A stretch of 14,410 nt of DNA, taken from NCBI GenBank assembly GCA_016876055.1, contig VHDM01000029.1, positions 1-14,410 on the forward strand, written 5' to 3'. Origin of the DNA: Verrucomicrobiota bacterium. Lineage in GTDB: Bacteria > Verrucomicrobiota > Verrucomicrobiia > Methylacidiphilales > Verrucolacustridaceae. The notes under the pieces were generated by a model. The model had not been told where the DNA came from, did no database searches, and saw nothing but the letters and a program-made list of their open reading frames with translations. Shown in pieces: positions 5,215-13,550 of this stretch; the first letter of the stretch is position 1, and every line of letters starts with the position of its first letter. The translations under genes were made by a program, and so were the position numbers.

Positions 5215-8064
5215 CTACCCGGTGGTCCGCAGCCCAGCTGCAATGGCGGCAATGGATCGCCGCAGGTCCGCCAACAGTCCCTCGGCCGCTCCGTTCCCGG
5301 CCTCCTCCGCTCGCCGCCATTCCCGGAGCAGGAAGATTTGCCTTTCATGGAGAGCCCGTAAAGGCACGACCCGCCGCTCCACAGTATACCGGAACCGGGG
5401 CCTCCGCTCGGCCAACGGCTTTTGGAACAACTCATTCAGCCCGGCACGAACCTCGGCAAATTCTTCCCGGATCATTCGGGTGATTCCCTCGCGGAGATTC
5501 TTTTCCTTCACCAACTCCACATAACCCTGGCTTACCTCCAGATCGGCGCTGGCGATTCCGCTTTCCAGATTGTTGAAGACGTATTTGGCAAAGGGCCACG
5601 CGGAAAGCCGGTCCCGCAGACGCCGGAACCGTTTCGGTTCATCCTCGGCCAGTTTCCGCAGAGCCGTGCCGGCCCCATACCATCCCGGCAGAAAAAAACG
5701 GGCCTGGCTCCAACTGAAAACCCATGGAATCGCCCGGAGATCCCGGAAATCTGCCGCCCCGGTCCGCCGGGCGGGGCGGGAACCGATCGTGCTACGCTCC
5801 ACTGCGTCGATCGGGGTGGCTTCGCGGAAATACGCAAGGAAGCCGGGAGTTTCAATCAACCGCCGATACGCTTTCGTACTTTCCCGGCTCAGGACCTCAA
5901 AGATCTCCGCCAGGGCTGGGTCATCGTCCTCGGCATCCTCCGGCCACAAGGAGGTCAGGGCCGTTCCGGCTAACAGTAACTCCAGATTGTGGGAGGCCGT
6001 GGCCATCGTCCCGTATTTCTGCCCGATGACTTCCCCTTGTTCGGTGACCCGCAAGTCCCCGGACAGGGTCCCTCGTGGCAGCGCTTCCAAAAATCGGTGG
6101 GTGGGTCCGGCTCCCCGGCTGATGGTTCCGCCCCGCCCGTGGAAAAACCGCGCAGCCACGCCTTGCTCCTTTGCTGCTTTGAGGATTCCCTGCTGACTCC
6201 GATGGAGGGCCCATTGACTGGAAAGAAGTCCCGCATCCTTATTGCTGTCGCTGTAGCCAATCATCACCCGCAGGACGGGTGGTGGCTCAGTGGGTAAGAC
6301 GACCGTACCTTCCCCCGGATCGACCAAGGCCAACCGCCGGCGGCGGTGCGTTTCGCTTTGCCGTTGGGCCAGTCCTTGCAGGGCCTTTTGGGCGATGGGA
6401 TGGCGCAGGAACTCGGAAACCACCCGTGGGGCTCGCTCCAGATCCTCAAGCGTCTCAAACAGCGGGGTAACCGGCAGCGGACAGCCCCTTCGGCCTTCCT
6501 TTTCCGAAATATGCAGATCCGCCACCCGCGCAAACAGGTGCACGGCCATCAAGTCGGAAACGTCCCGCGTCATGCTTACAATGAAAAGGCCCACCCCTTC
6601 CGAACCGTGCTGCTCCACATGGCGCCCCAGCGCCTGATAGGTGCCGATCACTTCCTGGCAGGCGGGACCCGCGCCTAAAGCGCTCTCCGGATTCCAAGGC
6701 GGATTTTCCCACCATCGGTCCAGCAGTTCCCTGCGTTCCTTCTCATCCATCTGTCCATAAGGCTTGCCGCGATCTCCCACCTTGGCCTGGAGCTCCTCAA
6801 GAGCTTCATCGTGCCGATGGCTGTTCTGGCGGATATCCAAGACGGCGAGGTGAAATCCAAAGATCTCGATCAGCCGGATCAACGTATCCACCTCCGCAGC
6901 GGCCAAGCGTTGGGCCCCCACATCCAGCAAGGCCCTTCGCACCACCCCCAGATCCAAAATCAGGTCGTCCGGTTGACGATAGCCCCCACTTTCGGCCAGG
7001 AGCCGGCTCCGCATCAACAGAACGGCCTCCCGCCACGGCTCTTCGTGGTACACGGAAACCTCCGCCTCCGCCGCGGGCCCGGCCTGGCGGCGCCACTCCG
7101 GCAACGACCTTTCCAGCTCGGCGGGGATCCCGTGATATTTTCGGGAAAGCGTGAGGTGGGAGGCCAGTCGATCCAACCCAGAGGCAATGAGCTGCAAGGC
7201 CGCTTTCCGGTACAGGTCCAGGCTCTGCACCGTGACCTCCGGCGTCACCAGGGGGTGGCCGTCCCGGTCTCCCCCAACCCAGGTGCCGAAACTTAACACC
7301 GGCCGGACCGCCGGATGCGCCGGACCCCCGGATCCAAAACCGGCGATGCGCCAGGCGTCCCGCAGTCGTCGGTCCGTCTCCGCAATGGACCGGGCCATGG
7401 AGCCAGCCAGGCAATGAATCACCCCTTCCCGCTCCATGTCGACAGTTGGACGTTCCGTCCGCACCTCCTCCGTGCGCCACCACCGCTCCAACACTGCCTT
7501 GAGGTGATCCCGCCTCTCGCGATCCATTCCCGCGTTGCCCAATTTTCCGCCACGTTCCAGGAGGATCCCATGAATCTCCTGCATGCAGGCAAGGATCGAG
7601 CGCCTCCGTGCCTCGGTGGGGTGGGCGGTCAGCACCGGCTCAACCCGCAGGGTGGGGAGCGTGGCAGCCAGATGATCCGCCGTTTCGCCCGAACTCTTGA
7701 GCCGACAAAGCGCTTGGGCCCAGGACCCGGGCTCATGCTGGGGCCCATTGATCGCTTCGTTTAACTGACGCATGGCCGCCGCGGCCACTTCCTCGGCCAA
7801 GTTGAGTAATCCAAAGGCGATCGCATAGGCCCGGGTGATCTTTCCTTCCTTAATCGGGGGCAGGTGTTTCGCTCCGTGGACCCAGGGCAAAGCCTCTCCC
7901 ACGTCCTGCTCGCCCAGGTCCTCCAATAACTCCCGGAAAGCGCCCATCATCCAGGCCAAGTCTCGTTCCACCCGGGCGAATCCCCGCTGCAAGCGTACTT
8001 TATAGGGCAGACGGGCTTTGCCGAGCTTGGGTTGGTGCCGTTTCTTTTTGCCGTGGGTTGGCAT
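5215..8064 (-). CDS. ppc: Phosphoenolpyruvate carboxylase
   Basis: A 949-residue cytosolic PEP carboxylase, converting PEP and bicarbonate to oxaloacetate for anaplerosis. All catalytic signatures are present: VLTAHPTEARRR with the catalytic His148, SFGTWVGGDRDGHP (258-271), MIGYSDSNKDAG with Lys609, FHGRGGTISRGAGP (641-654) with His642, Arg644 and Arg650, TEQGEVI (674-680), and LRAIPWVFSWSQ followed by LPGWYGAGTAL. The C-terminus ends RTTG where E. coli and plant enzymes end RNTG/QNTG, and Ser839 stands where those enzymes have the inhibitor-binding Lys (see findings). The first 35 residues are a basic extension. ATG at 8064 has CGGAA about five bases upstream and lies 8 bp after the erpA stop; an in-frame ATG 77 codons further up lies within erpA and gives an unrelated leader, so it was rejected. 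Confidence 0.97.
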   Translation of the reverse strand: MPTHGKKKRHQPKLGKARLPYKVRLQRGFARVERDLAWMMGAFRELLEDLGEQDVGEALPWVHGAKHLPPIKEGKITRAYAIAFGLLNLAEEVAAAAMRQLNEAINGPQHEPGSWAQALCRLKSSGETADHLAATLPTLRVEPVLTAHPTEARRRSILACMQEIHGILLERGGKLGNAGMDRERRDHLKAVLERWWRTEEVRTERPTVDMEREGVIHCLAGSMARSIAETDRRLRDAWRIAGFGSGGPAHPAVRPVLSFGTWVGGDRDGHPLVTPEVTVQSLDLYRKAALQLIASGLDRLASHLTLSRKYHGIPAELERSLPEWRRQAGPAAEAEVSVYHEEPWREAVLLMRSRLLAESGGYRQPDDLILDLGVVRRALLDVGAQRLAAAEVDTLIRLIEIFGFHLAVLDIRQNSHRHDEALEELQAKVGDRGKPYGQMDEKERRELLDRWWENPPWNPESALGAGPACQEVIGTYQALGRHVEQHGSEGVGLFIVSMTRDVSDLMAVHLFARVADLHISEKEGRRGCPLPVTPLFETLEDLERAPRVVSEFLRHPIAQKALQGLAQRQSETHRRRRLALVDPGEGTVVLPTEPPPVLRVMIGYSDSNKDAGLLSSQWALHRSQQGILKAAKEQGVAARFFHGRGGTISRGAGPTHRFLEALPRGTLSGDLRVTEQGEVIGQKYGTMATASHNLELLLAGTALTSLWPEDAEDDDPALAEIFEVLSRESTKAYRRLIETPGFLAYFREATPIDAVERSTIGSRPARRTGAADFRDLRAIPWVFSWSQARFFLPGWYGAGTALRKLAEDEPKRFRRLRDRLSAWPFAKYVFNNLESGIASADLEVSQGYVELVKEKNLREGITRMIREEFAEVRAGLNELFQKPLAERRPRFRYTVERRVVPLRALHERQIFLLREWRRAEEAGNGAAEGLLADLRRSIAAIAAGLRTTG

Positions 8065-8072
8065 GGGTTCCG

Positions 8073-8450
8073 TTAGGTGCTGAAGCTGTCCCCGCAGGAA
8101 CAGGTTGCGCGGGCGTTGGGATTGGTGACGCGAAACCCGCCCTTTTGCAGATCCGTGCTGAAATCGATCTCCGATCCGCTCAAAAACACCGCACTTTTGG
8201 TGTCGACGGAAATTCTCACCCCCCGGCTCTCCACCAGAATGTCTTTCGGGCCGGCTCCGGGGACCAGCTCCATTTGGTATTGAAGCCCGCTGCAACCTCC
8301 GCCCACCACCGCCACTTTCAGAGCTCCGGCCCCATAGCCTTTCCTTTCCAAAAGGGTGGATAAATGTTTCCCCGCCGCCTCGCTCAGGCGGACTAATTTT
8401 TCTGAACCCACCTTGGGCCCGGTGGACATGGAATTTTCAGGAGAAACCAT
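8073..8450 (-). CDS. erpA: A-type Fe-S cluster carrier (HesB/IscA/ErpA family)
   Basis: A 125-residue A-type carrier that holds and delivers Fe-S clusters to target enzymes in the cytosol. The three conserved cysteines are present: Cys53 in GGGCSGLQYQMEL and Cys117/Cys119 in CSCGDSF, with the usual VSVD-type strand (RISVDTKSAVFLSGSEIDF) between. The N-terminal dozen residues are variable. ErpA, IscA and SufA cannot be told apart safely from sequence alone; ErpA is preferred because the gene stands alone, without iscS/iscU or suf genes. It sits between nuoN (59 bp gap) and ppc (8 bp gap); complex I carries many Fe-S clusters, so a supply role for it is plausible. The ATG at 8450 lacks a good Shine-Dalgarno, and a second ATG seven codons in is no better. 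Confidence 0.93.
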   Translation of the reverse strand: MVSPENSMSTGPKVGSEKLVRLSEAAGKHLSTLLERKGYGAGALKVAVVGGGCSGLQYQMELVPGAGPKDILVESRGVRISVDTKSAVFLSGSEIDFSTDLQKGGFRVTNPNARATCSCGDSFST

Positions 8451-8459
8451 TACTTTCTT

Positions 8460-8465
8460 ATTGTA
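8460..8465 (-). promoter_or_regulatory. Possible -10 element before erpA
   Basis: The minus strand reads TACAAT nine bases before the erpA ATG, matching five of six bases of the sigma-70 -10 consensus. The 17-18-base position upstream has no good -35 box, and the stretch between is A-rich. If used, transcription would begin only two or three bases before the ATG, giving a nearly leaderless mRNA. That would fit the missing ribosome site. This is weak evidence from a single hexamer. Confidence 0.25.
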
Positions 8466-8509
8466 ACGAATTTTTTTGGCTCCGACCAGCCCCAGCCGTG
8501 AAAAGGGAG

Positions 8510-9967
8510 CTACTCGCGAATGGCTTCAAGCACAGGCAAAGGACTCAGGCTCTTTTCTGCCAACCGCACCAGCTCTTGGGGCTGGAAACCAAGCCATACG
8601 TTAAGCAGGCCAGCCATCACCATCACCCAAAAAAGGAACGGCGGAAATCTCCGGGCCGGGATGGCATCGGCCTCACGCTCCCAGTACATCGCCCGGATGG
8701 GCGTCAGGTAAATTCCTAAACCGGCTACCGCCATGATCACCGCCACGACCAGGGCCGGCCTCTCCCCCGCATTCCAAAGATTGGCCAACACCGCCAGCTT
8801 GACGGGAAAACCCACCAGCGGGGGCAGACCCGCCATGGAAAGCAGGCACAGGGTGAAGCCAAGGGAAGGCCCCGGTTCCCTTCTTCCGATGCCGTCGAGA
8901 TGACGCAGGTCGGTGCTGCCATGCAGGCGCTCCATTTCGTTGACGAAAAGTAACACCGGCAGGGAAGCCAGGAGGTAAGCCCAAAGGTAGGCCACGACCG
9001 TACCAACGCCCCCTTCCCCGCCAGTCCCCAGCGCCAGAATCATAAAACCCGCATGGGCGATCCCGGAGTAGGCCAGGAGCCTTTTAAAATCCCGCTGGGG
9101 CAAGGCGGCCAGCGTGCCCAGGGTGACGGTCGCGATCCCCAGGGTGAGCAAAATCGGACGAAAAAACTCTCCCATGGATTCCAAGGCAAAGGCCCCGATC
9201 CCAAATACTCGCAGCAGGAGGATCAATCCGGCCGCTTTGGAGGCCACCGCAAGAAAGGCCGTGACCGGCGTGGGCGACCCTTCATACACGTCCGGCGCCC
9301 ATGCATGAAAGGGCACCGCGGCAACTTTAAAGCCGATGCCGGCCAGGATCAGGCCGGCCGCCATCAGCACGGCGGGATTTGCCCCGGTCCCCGCCTGCGT
9401 AAGCAGGAGTTTGGAAAACTCGGTAGTGCCGGCGCCCGCGTAGAGCCAGGCGATGCCCATCACCAAAAACCCGGTCGATAACCCACCCATCACCAGCAAC
9501 TTGATGCCGGCCTCTAAGCTGGCGGGTTTGGTCCGATGAAAGGCGGTCAGAAGGTAAAGGGAAATACTGACCAGTTCCAAGGCCACGAAGACCGCCAAAA
9601 AATCCCGCGCCGAAACCAGCAAACACAACCCCGCCGTGGGAAAAAAAGGTAGGGCCAGAAATTCGCCCCGCACCGCCTCATCTGCTTCCAGCCGGTACCG
9701 GGTAGCCATCCCAACCACCGCCACCAGGCAAAACAGGAAAAACGGCTTAAAAACGGCTGCAAGCCCGTCGGAAATAAACAAACTAAGCCAAGAGGTTGGG
9801 AGGGTCCGACTTTCCGGCCAAAGGCTCCATCCCAAAATCCCCATCGCAGCCAACAGGGCAAGCAAGGGTGTGCGTCGCCGTACCTGTTCCGGCGCCAAGG
9901 TGTCGACAAGGATCAGGCCCACTCCAGCCAACGTCAGCAATATTTCAGGGCAAAACCACGCACTCAT
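8510..9967 (-). CDS. nuoN: NADH-quinone oxidoreductase subunit N
   Basis: A 485-residue antiporter-like, proton-pumping membrane subunit of complex I. Family marks: acidic residue in TM5 (ALELVSISLYLL, Glu131), the VMGGLSTGFLVMGIAWLYAG helix with a preceding Lys156, GFKVAAVPFHAWAPDVYEG with the central Lys, AVASKAAG, and KRLLAYSGIAHAGFM. Length matches E. coli NuoN. The start ATG at 9967 overlaps the nuoM stop by four bases (ATGA). An ORF extended upstream by 34 codons is Gly/Pro-rich, lies inside nuoM and was rejected. It ends with TAG at 8510. Translation is probably coupled to nuoM. Confidence 0.95.
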   Translation of the reverse strand: MSAWFCPEILLTLAGVGLILVDTLAPEQVRRRTPLLALLAAMGILGWSLWPESRTLPTSWLSLFISDGLAAVFKPFFLFCLVAVVGMATRYRLEADEAVRGEFLALPFFPTAGLCLLVSARDFLAVFVALELVSISLYLLTAFHRTKPASLEAGIKLLVMGGLSTGFLVMGIAWLYAGAGTTEFSKLLLTQAGTGANPAVLMAAGLILAGIGFKVAAVPFHAWAPDVYEGSPTPVTAFLAVASKAAGLILLLRVFGIGAFALESMGEFFRPILLTLGIATVTLGTLAALPQRDFKRLLAYSGIAHAGFMILALGTGGEGGVGTVVAYLWAYLLASLPVLLFVNEMERLHGSTDLRHLDGIGRREPGPSLGFTLCLLSMAGLPPLVGFPVKLAVLANLWNAGERPALVVAVIMAVAGLGIYLTPIRAMYWEREADAIPARRFPPFLFWVMVMAGLLNVWLGFQPQELVRLAEKSLSPLPVLEAIRE

Positions 9968-11433
9968 GGCGTCAGGAGTCTTTCCAGGACCGGTTGAGCC
10001 GGACCGTACACCACCAATGGCACGATCCCCACCAGGAGCAGGGCCAGGGAGAGGGCCGCCAGGGGCCACGTTTCACGAATCCCCTGCAGATCGGCAACCC
10101 CTTCGGCCGAGACCGCTGGACTCATCGCGCCGAAGGCGATCGCTCGGACCGCGCGCAGCATGGCCACCGCCGAAAGCACCACCCCCCAGGCCGCGATCCC
10201 CACTAGGCCCGGATGGGCAGCCCACGCACCGAAAAAAATCATGATTTCGCCGGCAAAATTGGCCAATCCCGGCAGTCCCATCGACGCCATGGCCGCCACC
10301 ATCAGATAAAACCACAATTTGGGCGCCCGCTGGGCGAGTCCGCCCAGATCCTGCATCCAAGAGGTTCCTGTCCGACGACTGATTTCCCCGGCCACCGCAA
10401 ACCCGAGCGCCGCGCTCAAACCATGCCCCACCATCAGGGTCAACGCACCGGCTAGCCCGAGGACCGTGCCGCTGATTAACCCCAGAAAAACGGTCCCCAT
10501 ATGCATCGCACTCGAAAAACCCAGCAACCAGCGAAAGTCACGCTGCTGAAGGGCAGCCAGGCCCAGATAAAGAATGTTCCCGGCCAGCAACAACCCCACG
10601 ATCCAGCCGATCTCCTTCCATCCATCCGGAGTCATGGGTAACGCCACTCTCATCAACCCGTACAGGCCGAATTTCTTTAAAACCCCCGCATGGAGCATGG
10701 CGGCCGGTGCAGGAGCTGAGGCATAACCGCCCGGCGCCCAACTGTGAAATGGTACGAGCGAAACCAGCGTGCCGAATCCAATCAGCAGGAGTGCTGCAAG
10801 AATGCGCTGGGTTCCCGGGGAAAGAGGATTGGCTCGTACAGTTTCGCCCAGCACCCGCCAATCCAGACTCCGGGCGGTCTCCGGCAACGACAGATAAAGT
10901 CCAATCAGCCCCATCAACAACACCATGCTTCCCAACATCAGGTACACCGTCATCCGCCATGCGGCCCCGGCCCGGTCGCCCTGCCCCCAGATGCCCACCA
11001 AAAGAAAAGTCGGGACCAAGGCCACCTCATGAAAGGTAAAAAAGTAAAAGAGGTCGACCGAGAGAAAGGCTCCGAGCGCCCCCAGACCGATCAGCAGAAG
11101 GCAGATAAAATATTCCTTTTCCCGCTTGATTCCCGCTTGGGCTGAACCAATCGCCGCCACCGTGACGAGAAGCGTGAGCCAAACCATGGAGAGGCTTAGG
11201 CCATCCATTCCTAAAATGAATTTGGCCGGGAACACCTCTCGCGCCGGGATCGGTTCCGGCCCGAAGAGGATTTCCCCGGAACGCAACACCCCCCCCGAGG
11301 CAAGGCAGCCCGGAATGCAATTCACCACCGAAGCCCACAAGGCGGTCACCTTGGGACGGCTACCCAAGGCAATTAGTCCAACCGCCAGGAGTGGAATCAC
11401 CAACATGGCCGGGAGGCACATGCCTAAGTTCAC
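9964..11433 (-). CDS. nuoM: NADH-quinone oxidoreductase subunit M
   Basis: A 489-residue antiporter-like membrane subunit of complex I. It shows GMDGLSLSMVWLTLLVT near residue 75, the TM5 acidic residue in FTFHEVALVPTFLLVGIWG (Glu136), the SLVPFHSWAPGGYASAPAPA loop, Lys residues in HAGVLKKFGLYGLMR (about 249-261) and a later QQRDFRWLLGFSSAMHMG. Start chosen at GTG 11433: it overlaps the nuoL stop as GTGA, has GGGAGG eight bases upstream, and places the first helix at the N-terminus. The upstream in-frame ATG at 11595 would add 54 Gly/Pro/Arg-rich residues inside nuoL. An internal ATG at 11421 is a less likely start. Order L-M-N with NuoN next supports the assignment over NuoN-like paralogues. 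Confidence 0.94.
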   Translation of the reverse strand: MNLGMCLPAMLVIPLLAVGLIALGSRPKVTALWASVVNCIPGCLASGGVLRSGEILFGPEPIPAREVFPAKFILGMDGLSLSMVWLTLLVTVAAIGSAQAGIKREKEYFICLLLIGLGALGAFLSVDLFYFFTFHEVALVPTFLLVGIWGQGDRAGAAWRMTVYLMLGSMVLLMGLIGLYLSLPETARSLDWRVLGETVRANPLSPGTQRILAALLLIGFGTLVSLVPFHSWAPGGYASAPAPAAMLHAGVLKKFGLYGLMRVALPMTPDGWKEIGWIVGLLLAGNILYLGLAALQQRDFRWLLGFSSAMHMGTVFLGLISGTVLGLAGALTLMVGHGLSAALGFAVAGEISRRTGTSWMQDLGGLAQRAPKLWFYLMVAAMASMGLPGLANFAGEIMIFFGAWAAHPGLVGIAAWGVVLSAVAMLRAVRAIAFGAMSPAVSAEGVADLQGIRETWPLAALSLALLLVGIVPLVVYGPAQPVLERLLTP

Positions 11434-13235
11434 GAGGACACCCTCCCAAGAAGCCAACCGACCACCCCGAGGGCACCGAGGATAAACACCGCCGCATAAA
11501 GCTGAACTTGGCCACACTGCACCAGGCGAAGCCCCTGCCCGGCCACCCGTGCCGCCACCCCCGAACCACGGACCAGGAAACCACGCACCACCCAACCTTC
11601 AAACGCATCCGCCAACCGGCCCAAGCCGTCCTGCATGGCCACCAGTCCACGCTGGTAAAATTCATCCACGTAAAACTTGGCCTGCAGGATCGGGACCCGG
11701 AGGGGGTCCTGCATCGCCCCCTGATAAAGATGGTAGGCCGGGAAAAATCCGGCAACCGCAAGAAGCAGGGAAAGCCACAATGTCCAAGCGTGGTGGGGAT
11801 GATCCGGCTTCATCCCCAGGAAATCGGAAATTGGCAGGATTCCACCCAACACCGAAAGCACCGCCAGGCAAAGCATCGGCACCACCATCGCCGGCGGCCC
11901 CTCGTGGGCATGCGTCGCGCCCTCACTGCGGGGCTTCCCGCCAAAGGCCACCAGAATCATCCGCAGCATGAAAAAGGAAGTGAAGAATCCGGCCGCCATC
12001 GAGCAGGCCGCGAGGCCCGGACGATCATAAGTGGCCGCAAAAATCGCGTCCTTACTCCAGAACCCGGAAAACGGTGGAATCGCCGCCAAGGCCAGGGTCC
12101 CCACCCAAGTCACCAAAAACGTAAATGGCATCCGTTTCCGGAGGCCTCCCATCTTCCAGATATCCTGCTCCTCGTGACAGCCGTGAATGGCCGAGCCGGC
12201 CGCCAGAAACAGCAGGCACTTGAAGAAGGCGTGCGTCACGAGGTGGTACATCCCGGGACCGGGAATATTCAGCCCCACCGCCATCACCATGTAGGCGATC
12301 TCAGACAACGTGGAGTAGGCCAGGATGCGTTTGATGTCGTTCTGCTGGCAGGCGATCAGGGCTGGCAGCAGCGTCATCACCGCCCCGATCCAAGCGATCG
12401 TGTTCATCGTGACCCAACTCAGCTCGAGAATCGGTAGTACACGGATCAACATGTAGACGCCCGCCACCACCATCGTCGCCGCGTGCAGGAGTGAGGAGAC
12501 CGGCGTCGGACCTTCCATTGAATCCGGCAACCAGACATGCAGCGGCAGTTGGGCGGATTTACCGAGACACCCGCACAAGAGTCCGAGTCCGACGGCCGTG
12601 GCCGCCCAGAACGGTGCCCCGGAGGCCGCGCGGCTGGGCAGATCGGCGAAGCTGATGGTTCCAAAAAGCGACCAGGCCCCAAGGATTCCCAGGATGAAAC
12701 CAAAATCCCCGATCCGGTTAACGAGGAAAGCCTTATTGGCCGCAGCTCCGGCCGCCGGTCGTTGGTGCCAGAAACCGATCAGTAGATAGGAGCTGAGTCC
12801 AACCAGCTCCCAGAAGATGAACATCGTGATGAGGTTGTCGGCAAAAACGATTCCCAGCATGGAAAAGACAAACAGCGAGAGTTCCGCAAAGAAGCGGCTG
12901 CGGCACGGATCCTTGGCGAGGTAGCCCAGCGAGTAGATATGCACGAGCAGGGCAACGCCAGTCACCGTCGTGGTCATCAGTCGGGCCAACGGATCCGCCA
13001 CCAGACTGAACCCGGCCTTCAATCCCGCCAGTTCGATCCACGGCACCGCCGGAGCCGCCATCCCCCCGGCCGGCGTGCCGGCGTTAAGCAGCATCAGGGA
13101 TCCGAGAAAACTCCCCAAACAGGCACCCACCGAGACCGGCACCGCGATCCGCGGGAACGGATACAGGAAAAGGCGGATCGCCACCGCAGCCAACAGCGGC
13201 AGCAACAAAATGAGATAAGGGGCGTAGGCGATCAT
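11430..13235 (-). CDS. nuoL: NADH-quinone oxidoreductase subunit L
   Basis: A 601-residue distal proton-pumping subunit of complex I, near the usual length (E. coli 613). Signatures: FWELVGLSSYLLIGFW with Glu143, NKAFLVNRIGDFG, GKSAQLPLHVWLPDSMEGP with Lys226, PTPVSSLLHAATMV with His251, then QQNDIKRILAYSTLSEIAYM. The C-terminal part has KFYVDEFYQRGLV, typical of the long lateral-helix region that braces the other antiporter subunits. Its ATG at 13235 directly follows the nuoK stop (TAAATG), so the two are probably translated in a coupled way. The gene overlaps nuoM at its end (GTGA). Confidence 0.97.
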   Translation of the reverse strand: MIAYAPYLILLLPLLAAVAIRLFLYPFPRIAVPVSVGACLGSFLGSLMLLNAGTPAGGMAAPAVPWIELAGLKAGFSLVADPLARLMTTTVTGVALLVHIYSLGYLAKDPCRSRFFAELSLFVFSMLGIVFADNLITMFIFWELVGLSSYLLIGFWHQRPAAGAAANKAFLVNRIGDFGFILGILGAWSLFGTISFADLPSRAASGAPFWAATAVGLGLLCGCLGKSAQLPLHVWLPDSMEGPTPVSSLLHAATMVVAGVYMLIRVLPILELSWVTMNTIAWIGAVMTLLPALIACQQNDIKRILAYSTLSEIAYMVMAVGLNIPGPGMYHLVTHAFFKCLLFLAAGSAIHGCHEEQDIWKMGGLRKRMPFTFLVTWVGTLALAAIPPFSGFWSKDAIFAATYDRPGLAACSMAAGFFTSFFMLRMILVAFGGKPRSEGATHAHEGPPAMVVPMLCLAVLSVLGGILPISDFLGMKPDHPHHAWTLWLSLLLAVAGFFPAYHLYQGAMQDPLRVPILQAKFYVDEFYQRGLVAMQDGLGRLADAFEGWVVRGFLVRGSGVAARVAGQGLRLVQCGQVQLYAAVFILGALGVVGWLLGRVSS

Positions 13236-13550
13236 TTAAAATTTCAGGGAGGCGAAATCCTCCGCCGATGTCGTCTTCTTCAGCCGGAAGATGGCCACCA
13301 GAATCGCCAACCCTACCGCCACCTCGGCGGCCGCCACGGTGATCACGAAAAACACCGCCACCTGGGGATCCGGAATCCCCTTGAACCGGGCGGCGGCCAC
13401 CAGTGCCAGGTTGGCGGCGTTGAGCAGTAGCTCTAGGGACATCATCACGATGAGCAGGCTTCGCCGCAGCAGCACTCCCGCCAGCCCCACCAAAAAGAGA
13501 AGTGTGCTCAGCGCCAGATAGTGGCCCAAAGTGATCTCTCCCAGCATCAT
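13236..13550 (-). CDS. nuoK: NADH-quinone oxidoreductase subunit K
   Basis: A 104-residue, three-helix membrane subunit of complex I that takes part in proton transfer next to NuoJ. Both key buried glutamates are present: Glu40 in MMSLELLLNAANLAL and Glu76 in VITVAAAEVAVGLAI, matching E. coli Glu36 and Glu72. The start ATG at 13550 overlaps the nuoJ stop by four bases (ATGA). A second ATG follows at once, and the true start could be either. A GTG-less upstream ATG at 13571 would only add seven residues read from nuoJ and was not used. Confidence 0.95.
   Translation of the reverse strand: MMLGEITLGHYLALSTLLFLVGLAGVLLRRSLLIVMMSLELLLNAANLALVAAARFKGIPDPQVAVFFVITVAAAEVAVGLAILVAIFRLKKTTSAEDFASLKF

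Noticed and set aside
8065..8295. 77-codon N-terminal extension of ppc
   Set aside because: It lies inside erpA in another frame, has no PEPC similarity, and ATG 8064 has a reasonable ribosome site.
9968..10069. 34-codon N-terminal extension of nuoN
   Set aside because: Lies within nuoM and is low-complexity; the ATGA overlap start is typical for this operon.
11434..11595. 54-codon N-terminal extension of nuoM
   Set aside because: Read inside nuoL, Gly/Pro/Arg-rich, no similarity; GTG 11433 has a good Shine-Dalgarno and a GTGA overlap.
11391..12437. 348-codon open frame on the plus strand
   Set aside because: Antisense to nuoL; its translation is rich in His, Arg, Gln and Pro with no family pattern. 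It is a shadow of G+C-rich coding DNA.
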